From: Dryocola clanedunensis
Lineage (GTDB): Bacteria; Pseudomonadota; Gammaproteobacteria; Enterobacterales; Enterobacteriaceae
Strand: one strand, 5' to 3'
Length of the DNA stretch: 64,000 nucleotides
NCBI RefSeq assembly: GCF_025215155.1
Contig: NZ_JALHAM010000122.1
Below are positions 51,619-59,943 of this stretch, one piece after another. The notes under the pieces are model-generated. The model was not told where the DNA came from. It saw only the letters and a list, made by a program, of their open reading frames with translations, and did no database searches. Within the stretch, counting starts at the first letter, position 1, and every line of letters begins with the position of its first letter. A program made the position numbers and the translations under genes.

Positions 51619-52071
51619 CTATGATAAGCGCCGCTGGCAGGGAGCATGTCTTTTTACCCGCCGGATATCGTGACGGAGCAAAACTAATCCCGCAACCAAC
51701 AGCACGATTTCTTTCAGGATAAGTCCGCTGAGGCTGATGCTCATGATTTCCGGCAGCAGCGTTAGCATAACAGTGGAAGAGAGAATCAGTCCCGCGGCGG
51801 CGACAATACCCAGGACAGGAAAGATGACGCCGGCCAGTAAAGCGATAGCGACAGCAGCCTCGATGACAGCCAGAAAATAACTCGCGCCGTCATGTCCCAG
51901 CCAGGAAGGTAGAAAAGCGAGCCATGTCTCACTGGTCAACGCATCGACCCACTGCATCTCTGCTGAAAACCATTTCAGGTTGCCGGAAACGAGGTAAAGC
52001 AACACCACGGTAATTCTTATGATCATGATATCTGGAATCGTGATAGCAGGTATTCGAGCGCTCAGTTTCAT
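51619..52071 (-). CDS. DUF417 (YkgB/RclC-like) inner-membrane protein
   Basis: A 150-residue protein with four predicted transmembrane helices. It resembles the DUF417 family of E. coli RclC (YkgB), an inner-membrane protein of the reactive-chlorine resistance operon: IRITVVLLYLVSGNLKWF (about 18-35) mirrors the LRIxxxxVFxWxGxxKF start, followed by a short loop and the LAVIEAAVAIALLAGV helix. It is shorter than RclC (197). It lies 36 bases after the CcdA-like gene, ending the operon. DoxX-like membership is the alternative. Confidence 0.65.
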   Translation of the reverse strand: MKLSARIPAITIPDIMIIRITVVLLYLVSGNLKWFSAEMQWVDALTSETWLAFLPSWLGHDGASYFLAVIEAAVAIALLAGVIFPVLGIVAAAGLILSSTVMLTLLPEIMSISLSGLILKEIVLLVAGLVLLRHDIRRVKRHAPCQRRLS

Positions 52072-52107
52072 AGTCTTTCTCCGGGTTATTGGCTGACTTA
52101 CGCTCGC

Positions 52108-52836
52108 TTAAAATGCGGTTGTCAGCGACGTCAACCAGTCAGGTGAAATACGAATTAGCCAGGTCTCCAGTGCCTTATCCAGCCCCGTCAGAATCAGGAC
52201 GGCAATCAACACCATCATGCTACCGAGGATCATCTTTCCTGTTTTGCCGGCGCTAAGCAGGCGATCGCGAATTTTCATAAACAAAGGCCGCGAAATCCAG
52301 GAGAGAGCCAAAACCGGCAGTGCCGCGCCAAAACCAAAAATCCCCATCAGTAGCATAACCTGCGGTAAATGTGTTCCCTGGCTGGCCAGTAAGATTGCGC
52401 TGCCTAACGTTGGTCCGACGCAGGGGCTCCAGATGACGCCCAGGACCAGGCCGGTAATAAATTGCCCTTTGAGACCCTGCGGGTTCAGGCGATCGAGAAA
52501 TGAATTTCCGGCGTTGCCAATCCCGGAGGTGGCATTCGCGAAACGCTGTTGTAAAAAGCTGGACATCATCACCAGCCCCAGAAGGCCTAAAATCACCGCG
52601 CCTGCCTTGCGGAAAATAGCGGCATCAATACCCAGGCTGCCGCTTAGCCAGGCGATGCTGGTGCCAATGACCGCATAGGACAACGCTAACCCCAGCGCAA
52701 GTACCAGCGGCGCTTTGCGGTGTGCGGTACTCGCCGACCCAATGATGATCGGCAGTATCGGCAGCACGCAGGGGGAAAGCGTTGTCAGCAGTCCGGCGAT
52801 AAAGCCAAATCCATACGATGACAACCCAAGATCCAT
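52108..52836 (-). CDS. CcdA/DsbD-like thiol-electron transporter
   Basis: A 242-residue six-helix inner-membrane protein of the CcdA/DsbD-beta family, which carries reducing equivalents from cytoplasmic thioredoxin to periplasmic thiols. Signature GFIAGLLTTLSPCVLPILPI (about 12-31) holds the first redox Cys, and VLGVIWSPCVGPTLG (about 133-147) the second. Both SPCxxP motifs are intact. It overlaps the thioredoxin-like gene by one base, so the pair forms a complete reductive relay: CcdA reduces the anchored thioredoxin. Confidence 0.88.
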   Translation of the reverse strand: MDLGLSSYGFGFIAGLLTTLSPCVLPILPIIIGSASTAHRKAPLVLALGLALSYAVIGTSIAWLSGSLGIDAAIFRKAGAVILGLLGLVMMSSFLQQRFANATSGIGNAGNSFLDRLNPQGLKGQFITGLVLGVIWSPCVGPTLGSAILLASQGTHLPQVMLLMGIFGFGAALPVLALSWISRPLFMKIRDRLLSAGKTGKMILGSMMVLIAVLILTGLDKALETWLIRISPDWLTSLTTAF

Positions 52837-53255
52837 TATTCAGCTACCTTGTCAAAAAGGGCGGTGATACCCGTCGGGCTGGTATCGCCAATCGTCCGGT
52901 TCACTTCTTTACCCTTGTTAAAAGCAATCAACGTGCTTTGGGTGCTGACATTGAATTGACGTAATTCAGTTTTTTGCGCATCAAAATCCAGCTTCAGTAT
53001 CGTCAACTGCTGGTATTTCGGCTGTTTGACCAGCGGCTCAATGATATTTCCCTGCTGTTTACAGACCGGGCACCAGGTGGCATGAACATCGACAATCACT
53101 GGTTTGCCTTCGCTCATCAGCGTGTCGTAGGTGTTTTGGGTAAATGGCATGATACCGGCGGCAGACGCGAGGCCTGAAACCGCAGTCAAAGTAATACCCA
53201 TCAGCGTGCTTACGCCGTGACGACGCAGGTTTTGTTTCCATGAGTGTAAGAACAT
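52836..53255 (-). CDS. Exported thioredoxin-family protein (CPVC)
   Basis: A 139-residue thioredoxin-fold protein with an N-terminal hydrophobic stretch (STLMGITLTAVSGLASAAG, about 16-34) acting as signal or anchor. The active site is W61-C62-P-V-C65 in HATWCPVCKQQ. The cis-Pro equivalent lies in NVSTQSTLIAF as Thr-Thr-like rather than the canonical TP, which is unusual and may alter substrate specificity. It is coupled with the CcdA-like gene. Expected in the periplasm as a reductase. A 16-bp palindrome lies 92 bases upstream. Confidence 0.85.
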   Translation of the reverse strand: MFLHSWKQNLRRHGVSTLMGITLTAVSGLASAAGIMPFTQNTYDTLMSEGKPVIVDVHATWCPVCKQQGNIIEPLVKQPKYQQLTILKLDFDAQKTELRQFNVSTQSTLIAFNKGKEVNRTIGDTSPTGITALFDKVAE

Positions 53256-53346
53256 ATTTTTCTCCTTCGCATTAAAGGTAATGGCATATCAGCAATAATT
53301 AGCGCAGTAAGTTTTCAGCGTCAGTCCAACAGAACGAACATTAAAT

Positions 53347-53362
53347 ATGTGTGGCCACACAT
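53347..53362. promoter_or_regulatory. 16-bp perfect palindrome upstream of the thioredoxin-ccdA-DUF417 operon
   Basis: ATGTGTGGCCACACAT is uninterrupted and perfectly symmetric, 92 bases before the thioredoxin ATG and 25 bases after the DUF1471 stop. Its spacing does not fit CRP. Likely an operator for an unidentified dimeric regulator. Confidence 0.5.
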
Positions 53363-53386
53363 TAACGCTTCAGACCTATTTACTCG

Positions 53387-53659
53387 TCATGAATTACCCT
53401 CCGCATTGTCATACAACGTTGCGGTCGCATAACCTAATTTGTCGGTGCTCAGGTGGGTAACGCGAAAGAAATCAGCCCCGGATAATTGCGCCTGACTCGC
53501 GAGGTGCTCTGTAAGTTCATTAATAGTTCCACCACCGGCGCTGATGGTACCCACTCTCATAAGTTCGCATTGATGCGAGCGTGAGATCTCGGTGGAAGCT
53601 TGTGATACTAGCGGTAAAGCGCTCAGCGCAAGAACAGCAGCAAATAAGACTTTTTTCAT
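53387..53659 (-). CDS. DUF1471 (YhcN/BhsA, RclB-like) periplasmic protein
   Basis: A 90-residue exported protein. The signal peptide ends near SQAS (about residue 22). The mature part is a DUF1471 domain: RVGTISAGGGTINELTEHLA (about 36-55), then ADFFRVTHLSTDKLGYATATLYD. This family includes BhsA, McbA, YhcN and RclB, stress-induced periplasmic proteins. One Cys is present (CELM, residue about 31). AGGAACC-type ribosome site precedes the ATG. Two identical-form palindromes immediately upstream (53676-53745) suggest tight regulation. Confidence 0.85.
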   Translation of the reverse strand: MKKVLFAAVLALSALPLVSQASTEISRSHQCELMRVGTISAGGGTINELTEHLASQAQLSGADFFRVTHLSTDKLGYATATLYDNAEGNS

Positions 53660-53675
53660 GGCAGGTTCCTCTATT

Positions 53676-53745
53676 TTTTAGTGCTCGCTAAAATATATAG
53701 CCTGGCGGGTGACCAGATGCAAATGTTTTTTAGCGATAACTAAAA
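53676..53745. promoter_or_regulatory. Twin 18-bp palindromic operators TTTTAG-N6-CTAAAA
   Basis: Two dyads with identical arms, TTTTAG-TGCTCG-CTAAAA (53676-53693) and TTTTAG-CGATAA-CTAAAA (53728-53745), are centred 52 bases apart directly before the DUF1471 gene. Such paired dyads are typical of TetR- or MarR-type repressors. No such regulator gene is adjacent. Confidence 0.65.
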
Positions 53746-54293
53746 AATAAGGAAAAAATGAAATTTGTTTATACTCTTTTAATCAATGCACTGATACATA
53801 GAGATAAAATGACAATGAGTGCGTTATCGCCCTCTGCAAGCCTTAAAGATGCACTTCAGCACAGCACGATGTTGTCGCCTCTGGTCAAGCCAGATTGCCG
53901 TCCGTGTGTTGTTGAAAGCATGCCCGTATGCAGGTAAGAAATAAAAGCTAAATCGAGTAGATTTTCGCGCAGGAGGTGTTCCGCTAATTTTATACGAAAA
54001 TTAAGTTTACGTGGTGATTTGCAGGAATAATGATATTTTCGAAAATTGTTTTTAATACATTGAAATGGCAAGAAGGCTCAATCCCTATTAATGTCAAAGT
54101 ATTAAAATTCGATTTGCTAATTTATGAGCCCTTATCAGCATGAATTTATGATACTTTCGATGTTATCCTGATGATTTTCACAATCACGACAATAAACACT
54201 GCTGTTTTAAATTCAGTTTTGCGGAATGTTGTTATGCCATTTTTCAACAGGAAATATGGTTGTTGGATAATTTAGGCGGCGTACTGGAGAGTT
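53746..54293. other. AT-rich intergenic region before the molybdenum hydroxylase operon
   Basis: About 550 bases with no recognised large gene. A 41-codon plus-strand ORF (53808-53936; begins MTMSALSPSASLKDALQHS) has no good ribosome site and may be a truncated gene. The final part should hold the promoter of the iorAB-type operon; GGAGAG lies just before that ATG. Confidence 0.4.
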
Positions 54294-54755
54294 ATGGATA
54301 TTCAAATTAATAACGAAACATTCGAAGTGGACGTTGAGGGGGATACCCCGCTGTTATGGGTTATCCGCGACAATCTGGGCATGACGGGAACCAAGTATGG
54401 CTGTGGTCTGGCGCAATGCGGTGCATGTTCCGTCATGATTGACGGTCAGATCGTCCGTTCCTGTGTGACCCCCGTGGAAGCTGCCGCGGGGAAAAAGATA
54501 ATGACAATTGAAGCCATTGAAGCGGATGACGTCGGTAAACAGCTCGTGGAAGCCTGGGTCAGACATCAGGTTCCACAATGCGGATACTGCCAGTCAGGAC
54601 AGGTCATGGCTGCTACCGCATTATTGAAACAGACGCCGAATCCCTCTGAAGAAGAAATACATGCGGCCATGATCAATCTTTGCCGCTGTGGTACCTACAA
54701 CGCCATCAGCGCAGCGATTCATGAAGTGGCGGGCGTGGAGGTAAAAAATGACTGA
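54294..54755 (+). CDS. iorA: [2Fe-2S] subunit of a periplasmic molybdenum hydroxylase, IorA-like
   Basis: The 153-residue small subunit passes electrons from the molybdenum site. Ligands of both clusters are visible: plant-type [2Fe-2S] C37, C42, C45 and C57 (CGLAQCGAC), and the second cluster C96, C99, C130 and C132 (CGYC and CRC). It matches isoquinoline 1-oxidoreductase alpha subunits and AldF-type subunits of periplasmic aldehyde oxidases. No export signal of its own; co-export with the Tat-targeted large subunit is expected. It overlaps the next gene by eight bases. The actual substrate is unknown, so the symbol marks the family. Confidence 0.9.
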   Translation: MDIQINNETFEVDVEGDTPLLWVIRDNLGMTGTKYGCGLAQCGACSVMIDGQIVRSCVTPVEAAAGKKIMTIEAIEADDVGKQLVEAWVRHQVPQCGYCQSGQVMAATALLKQTPNPSEEEIHAAMINLCRCGTYNAISAAIHEVAGVEVKND

Positions 54756-57012
54756 TTATCCTCCACGCCAGAATGGCAAAAATGAAAAATTCCCTACACA
54801 AGAAGAGCCCGTCAATATTTCTCGTCGACGCCTGCTGCTGGCTACAGCCGGTGTGACAGCTGGCGCGCTCGTGCTGGGCTTTGGCTTTCCAGTCAAACAG
54901 GCTCGCGCGAAGGGCAGCCCGGCAACCTTAGCACCCGGCACGCGAGTACCGGCATTTCTTGAGATCCGCCCGGATAATGTTATTCGTTTCCAGTGTCCGT
55001 TTGCCGAAGGCGGGCAGGGGATTTTCACCGCCATGGCGCAAATTGTGGGTGAAGAACTGGATGCGGACCCGTCGACCTTCCTTGTGGAAAATGCCCCCGC
55101 AGGCGCTGATTACCTGATTATGGAAGGCGGTATCAGAAGCACCGGCGGCAGTGAGTCGGTACGTTCCAGCTACTTCACCATGCGTCGCCTTGGTGCTCTG
55201 GCGCGCCAAATGCTATTGCAGGCTGCGGCAGAAGTTTTGCAGGTCCCCGTTGCGTCGCTGAAAACCGAACCTGGAAAGGTTATCCATGAGGCCAGCGGCC
55301 GGTCCCTGCCATACGGGCAGCTTGCTGCGCGTGCGCTTGATATGCCCGTCCCGGACGTTGCGTCTGTAAAACTGAAACATCCCTCAGATTTCCGCTGGAT
55401 AGGTAAACCTGTTAAGCGGCTCGATGTTTATGAAAAATCAACTGGTAAGGCGGTATACACCATCGACTGCAGCGTTGAGGGCATGCTGCACGCCGCCGTC
55501 CAGCATGCGCCGAGATTGGGACTGAAAGTGGGCACCATTCGTAATGAAGCCCAGGTGCAATCAATGAAAGGCATACATTCCGTTCATAAACTGCCCGGAG
55601 CCGTTGCCGTTGTCGCCGAGCGTTGGTGGAATGCGAAACAAGCCGCTGAAGCCCTGCAAATTGACTGGCTGGAGCCTGACGAATCAGAAAAATTCCGTTA
55701 TATGCCCGCAGATTTCTCTTCTGCAGCGTTCGTCGAAGAGCTGGCAAACGCCCAGGGCGAGGGGGAGGACGTAGAAGTAAAAGGGCATTTCGCCCAGGCT
55801 ATGAAGGAAGCGAAAACCACCCTGACGGCACAGTATCACAGCCAGCATCTGAATCATGCCCAGCTGGAGCCACCTACTGCACTGGCGCGGTTTAACGATG
55901 ACGGTACGCTGGAACTTTGGATCCCAAACCAGGAACCGGAACTATTCCAGGCCGATGTAGCCGCTCTGACCGGTCTGGATATCTCAAAGGTCTTCATTCA
56001 TTCGCCCCTGATGGGCGGGTTCTTTGGGCGACACTTTAACTATGATCATTCTGCAATGGCTTACCCTCAGGCTATCCAGCTGGCGCGGGCGGTGGGGCGT
56101 CCAGTCAAACTGATCTGGAGCAGAGAAGAAGAGTTCTTGCGCGATACGCATCGTCCGATGGCGGCAGTGCGGTTCAGCGCAGGGCTTGACGCTGAGGGAT
56201 ATCCCATCGCTATTCAGGCTATCAGCACCTGTGAAGGCGCGGCTGAAGGGATCGCGGGTAAAAAAGACGACAAGATCGATGAAACCTCGGTGGAAGGCCT
56301 GGCGGGTAAAGCTTACGCCATCCCCAACGTGCGTATTGCCCAACTTTATAAAAAAGGGCCGGTCATGGTCGGATACTGGCGTTCCGTCGGCAACTCAATG
56401 AATGATTTTTTGTATGAATCGTTCCTTGATGAAATCGCCGATAAGGGCGGCAAAGATCCGTTCGAACTGCGCATGCGGTTGCTGAAAGGCAATTCGCGGC
56501 TGACAACCTTATTGCGTGCCGTCGAAGAGCTATCCGGTGGCTGGAAAGCTGGCCCGTATACCGCCGCTGACGGATCGCGTCGTGCGCGTGGGGTCGCCAT
56601 GGCATCACCTTTTGGCACGCAGGCGGCGGCCATCGCAGAGGTCTCTATTGAAAACGGGCAGGTCAGGGTGCACCAGATCTGGGAAGCGATCGACCCCGGT
56701 AATATTGTCAATCCGGCCATCATTGAAGCCCAGGTGAACAGCGCTGTGGCGCTTGGGCTTTCTCAGGTACTGATTGAAGAAAGCCTTTATGAAAAAGGCA
56801 AACCTGTTGCCCGTAATTACGATTTGTATCCAATCCTTCCGCCGTCACGCATGGCACGTGTACATGTTCGCATCGTTGAGAGTGGAGCCAAGATGGGCGG
56901 TATCGGTGAACCTCCGCTGCCTGCTATCCCTCCCGCCGTGGCTAACGCGGTCGCAAGGCTGACCGGCAAACGCGTTCGCAGCATGCCGCTGTCGCGACAT
57001 GATTTCACCTGA
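54748..57012 (+). CDS. iorB: Molybdopterin-binding large subunit, IorB-like
   Basis: A 754-residue xanthine-oxidase-family catalytic subunit. A twin-arginine signal SRRRLLLATAGVTAGALVLG (about 25-44) sends the folded enzyme to the periplasm. Features include GGSESVRSSYFTMR near 130, HAQLEPPTALARF (about 368-380), SPLMGGFFGRHFNYD, and the C-terminal GGIGEPPLPAIPP (about 712-724) with the catalytic Glu. The substrate is probably an aldehyde or N-heterocycle. There is no FAD subunit gene in the window; electrons instead go to the cytochrome encoded next. No molybdenum-cofactor chaperone gene (XdhC type) is adjacent. Confidence 0.92.
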   Translation: MTDYPPRQNGKNEKFPTQEEPVNISRRRLLLATAGVTAGALVLGFGFPVKQARAKGSPATLAPGTRVPAFLEIRPDNVIRFQCPFAEGGQGIFTAMAQIVGEELDADPSTFLVENAPAGADYLIMEGGIRSTGGSESVRSSYFTMRRLGALARQMLLQAAAEVLQVPVASLKTEPGKVIHEASGRSLPYGQLAARALDMPVPDVASVKLKHPSDFRWIGKPVKRLDVYEKSTGKAVYTIDCSVEGMLHAAVQHAPRLGLKVGTIRNEAQVQSMKGIHSVHKLPGAVAVVAERWWNAKQAAEALQIDWLEPDESEKFRYMPADFSSAAFVEELANAQGEGEDVEVKGHFAQAMKEAKTTLTAQYHSQHLNHAQLEPPTALARFNDDGTLELWIPNQEPELFQADVAALTGLDISKVFIHSPLMGGFFGRHFNYDHSAMAYPQAIQLARAVGRPVKLIWSREEEFLRDTHRPMAAVRFSAGLDAEGYPIAIQAISTCEGAAEGIAGKKDDKIDETSVEGLAGKAYAIPNVRIAQLYKKGPVMVGYWRSVGNSMNDFLYESFLDEIADKGGKDPFELRMRLLKGNSRLTTLLRAVEELSGGWKAGPYTAADGSRRARGVAMASPFGTQAAAIAEVSIENGQVRVHQIWEAIDPGNIVNPAIIEAQVNSAVALGLSQVLIEESLYEKGKPVARNYDLYPILPPSRMARVHVRIVESGAKMGGIGEPPLPAIPPAVANAVARLTGKRVRSMPLSRHDFT

Positions 57013-57037
57013 GGCAACGAATTTAAGGGAATATTAA

Positions 57038-58387
57038 ATGACAAAGAGAAAACTCGCTGCCGCTGTCCTGCTCATAATGCTGATAGCTGCGGCGGTAATG
57101 TGGTTTGTGCTGCGTCCGCCTCAGTCTGCGTTTGAACAGCCCTTCTCCGGGGATACGGCCTCAGCAGAGCTGATCGGCAAAGGTGAATACGCAGCGCGGG
57201 TCAGTGACTGTGTGGCCTGCCACAGCACGCCAGAGAGCGCCCCGTTCGCGGGTGGACTTAAGTTTGCCACGCCGGTAGGGGATATTTATGCAACTAATAT
57301 CACCCCCGATAAAGAGACGGGTATCGGAAACTACACGCTGGCCGATTTTGACAAAGCCGTTCGCCACGGTGTTGCAAAAGACGGTCATCGGCTTTATCCG
57401 GCCATGCCGTATCCGTCCTATATCAAGCTCAATGATGATGATGTCCGGGCGCTGTATGCGTACTTCATGCATAGCGTCAAACCGGTTAAACAGCCCAACC
57501 GGGAAAGCGAAATCCCCTGGCCATTGAATATGCGCTGGCCAATGGCATTCTGGAACCTGTTATTTGTAGATCCTGCGCCGAGTACATCCAGGCCTGGGGA
57601 GAATGCCGCCTGGAACCGAGGCGCATACATTGTTGAAGGCCCGGGCCACTGCGGCAGCTGTCACACCCCAAGAGGACTCGCGTTTAATGAGAAGGGGCTT
57701 AGCGCCGACAGTAAGTATTACCTGGCTGGCGCACTGCTTGATGGTTGGTATGCACCGAGCCTGAGGGGGGATGCCAATACTGGGTTAGGGCGCTGGAGCG
57801 AGGAGGATATTTATAGCTTCCTGAAAACGGGCCGCAATGAGCACAGCGTTGTCTTTGGCTCGATGACCGAAGCATTCAATAACTCGACTCAATACATGAG
57901 TGATGACGATCTGCGCGCCATTGCACTCTATTTGAAATCGCTGCCTCCGGGCGTTAACAGTACCGATGATAGCTGGAAATATGACAGCTCAACGGCCAGC
58001 AAGCTTACGGTTTCGGAGAGGTCAAAGCACCCGGGCGCACAAACATTCATTGCGCGCTGTAGCAGCTGTCATGGTGTTGATGGACGTGGACAGGCACCGT
58101 GGATACCGCCGCTTGCAGGCGCGACATCAATGCTGGTGAATGAGGCCTCAGCCATTAACATTACCCTTAACGGTTCCGACCGCATAGTGGCCGGAGGCAA
58201 ACCAGATGCTTATCGCATGCCTCCTTTCCGCAAACAGTTGTCTGATAAAGAGATGACCGATGTGCTTAACTTTGTTCGCTCTTCCTGGGGCAACACGGGC
58301 GAAAAAGTGAAGCAGGAGAGCGTCACTGAGCTTCGCGAGCGTACCGATCCGGCAAGCAGTAACGTCATCATTCTGCAAATGCGTTAA
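57038..58387 (+). CDS. Membrane-anchored triheme cytochrome c
   Basis: A 449-residue cytochrome with an N-terminal hydrophobic anchor/signal (about 7-25) and exactly three heme-c sites: CVACH (58-62), CGSCH (205-209) and CSSCH (341-345), each in a separate cytochrome c domain. Candidate axial Met residues occur downstream of each (for example PAMPYPSY and YRMPPF). This is the architecture of the cytochrome subunit of membrane-bound alcohol/aldehyde dehydrogenases; it accepts electrons from the IorAB-like dimer and feeds the ubiquinone pool. It follows 25 bases after iorB. Confidence 0.93.
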   Translation: MTKRKLAAAVLLIMLIAAAVMWFVLRPPQSAFEQPFSGDTASAELIGKGEYAARVSDCVACHSTPESAPFAGGLKFATPVGDIYATNITPDKETGIGNYTLADFDKAVRHGVAKDGHRLYPAMPYPSYIKLNDDDVRALYAYFMHSVKPVKQPNRESEIPWPLNMRWPMAFWNLLFVDPAPSTSRPGENAAWNRGAYIVEGPGHCGSCHTPRGLAFNEKGLSADSKYYLAGALLDGWYAPSLRGDANTGLGRWSEEDIYSFLKTGRNEHSVVFGSMTEAFNNSTQYMSDDDLRAIALYLKSLPPGVNSTDDSWKYDSSTASKLTVSERSKHPGAQTFIARCSSCHGVDGRGQAPWIPPLAGATSMLVNEASAINITLNGSDRIVAGGKPDAYRMPPFRKQLSDKEMTDVLNFVRSSWGNTGEKVKQESVTELRERTDPASSNVIILQMR

Positions 58388-58518
58388 GCAGATTAGCCGG
58401 GGCGGCTCCCGCCCTGGCCAGTCTTTGCAAGGTGCAGCAAAGGCTGACTGTCCCTCCCGTACCAGCATGAATCACGGTTTTACCACGCCATCCTCAGTTC
58501 GACTGAGAATTAAGAGCA

Positions 58519-58550
58519 AGAGAGATTGTTTAAAGCAAAACAATCTCTCT
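58519..58550. promoter_or_regulatory. 13-bp perfect inverted repeat upstream of the MFS gene
   Basis: AGAGAGATTGTTT / AAACAATCTCTCT with a 6-base spacer, 61 bases before the MFS ATG and 131 bases after the cytochrome stop. No T-tract follows. It looks more like an operator or RNA hairpin than a terminator. Confidence 0.55.
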
Positions 58551-58611
58551 ATGATGGTTATTCATAATCAGGATGTATGGATCGTAATAACCGCTTAGCG
58601 TAGGGAAACGA

Positions 58612-59943
58612 ATGAAAAAAATCCTCAATACTTTTTTGCCCCTTTACACCACCACGTTGCTAATGCTGCTCGGTTCCGGGCTGCTCACGACCTATATCTC
58701 ACTGCGCCTTGCCGGTGAACAGGTTAGCGGTACGCTGATCGGTGCAATAACGGCGGCGAATTATTTAGGGCTGGTGATTGGCGGTAAAGTTGGCCATAAC
58801 CTTATTGCACGCGTTGGCCATATCCGCGCCTATGTCGCGTGTGCCGGCATCATTACCGCATCCGTAGTCGGTCACGGGCTGAGCAGTGCGATTCCTCTGT
58901 GGATATTTCTGCGCTTAATTATCGGGCTGTGCATGATGTGCCAGTATATGGTGCTGGAAAGCTGGCTCAACGACCGGGCTGAATCATCCCAGCGCGGTAC
59001 GATCTTTGGTTTCTATATGGTGGCGACCTATCTTGGTTTATGTGGCGGGCAGGTGATACTCGTCCTGACAGCCGGGCTTGACGTGTCGATGCTGCTTATC
59101 GTTGCCCTCTGTTTTTCCCTTTGTCTGGTACCGATTGCGCTGACAACGCGTACAACGGCGCAGCCCATGTCACCGGCCCCCATGGGGTTAGGGTACTTCA
59201 TGACGGCGATACCGAAGCTGCTGGCGGTCGTGCTGGTGATGGGGATGGCCGTCGGGGCGTTTTACGGTCTTGCCCCTGTCTATGCCAGCTCGCAAGGGCT
59301 AACAACAAGCCAGACCGGGATATATATGGGGATTTCGATTTTTGCCGGGATGGTTTCTCAGTTCCCATTAAGCTGGCTCTCCGACCGCTACGATCGTCAG
59401 CGACTCCTGTTCTTTACGGCAGTCCTGCTGGCTCTGACCTCGCTTCCGCTGTCACTTTTGCCCCATCTTGCTTTTAACTGGATCCTGGTGATGACCTTCA
59501 TCGCCAGCATGGCACTGTTCTCGTTGTATCCATTAGGCGTTGCAATCGCTAATGATGTGGTTGCGCCAGAGCGTAGGGTGTCGCTCACCGCCAGCTTGCT
59601 AATGGCGTTTGGGGTAGGGGCCAGCATCGGGCCGCTTGTTACCGGGGCGGCGATGCAGCCATTCGGGGGCAATGTGCTCTACCTTTTCTTCAGCCTCTGC
59701 GGATCGCTCATCGCGCTGATCGTCTGGATCAGAAAAAGACAGCCGGAGATTGTTGTCGACGCACCATTGCCGCATGTGGTCATGCCGGACAGCCTCGCTA
59801 CGTCTCCTCTTGCCGCCGCCCTGAATCCCACGCTGGATGAGGAGGCGATTCAGGAAATGATGGTCGATACGCCTGTTTTAAATGACAATGCTGAATCAGA
59901 AGTTAACGAGCAGCAGGCTGAGACAAACGGGAGAGAGCAATGA
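58612..59943 (+). CDS. MFS transporter, YcaD-like
   Basis: A 443-residue 12-helix major facilitator with an unusual hydrophilic C-terminal tail of about 65 acidic/polar residues after residue 378. The family layout resembles E. coli YcaD: GLVIGGKVGHNLIARVGHIRAY (about 51-72) as the loop 2-3 motif, YMVLESWLNDRAESSQRG near 110, and the second-half counterpart FPLSWLSDRYDRQRL (about 250-264). The substrate is unknown. Its stop overlaps the NUDIX start (ATGA), so the two are translationally coupled. Confidence 0.88.
   Translation: MKKILNTFLPLYTTTLLMLLGSGLLTTYISLRLAGEQVSGTLIGAITAANYLGLVIGGKVGHNLIARVGHIRAYVACAGIITASVVGHGLSSAIPLWIFLRLIIGLCMMCQYMVLESWLNDRAESSQRGTIFGFYMVATYLGLCGGQVILVLTAGLDVSMLLIVALCFSLCLVPIALTTRTTAQPMSPAPMGLGYFMTAIPKLLAVVLVMGMAVGAFYGLAPVYASSQGLTTSQTGIYMGISIFAGMVSQFPLSWLSDRYDRQRLLFFTAVLLALTSLPLSLLPHLAFNWILVMTFIASMALFSLYPLGVAIANDVVAPERRVSLTASLLMAFGVGASIGPLVTGAAMQPFGGNVLYLFFSLCGSLIALIVWIRKRQPEIVVDAPLPHVVMPDSLATSPLAAALNPTLDEEAIQEMMVDTPVLNDNAESEVNEQQAETNGREQ

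Noticed and set aside
53856..54071. 71-codon minus-strand ORF
   Set aside because: No homology, no ribosome site and AT-rich composition; most likely a chance frame.
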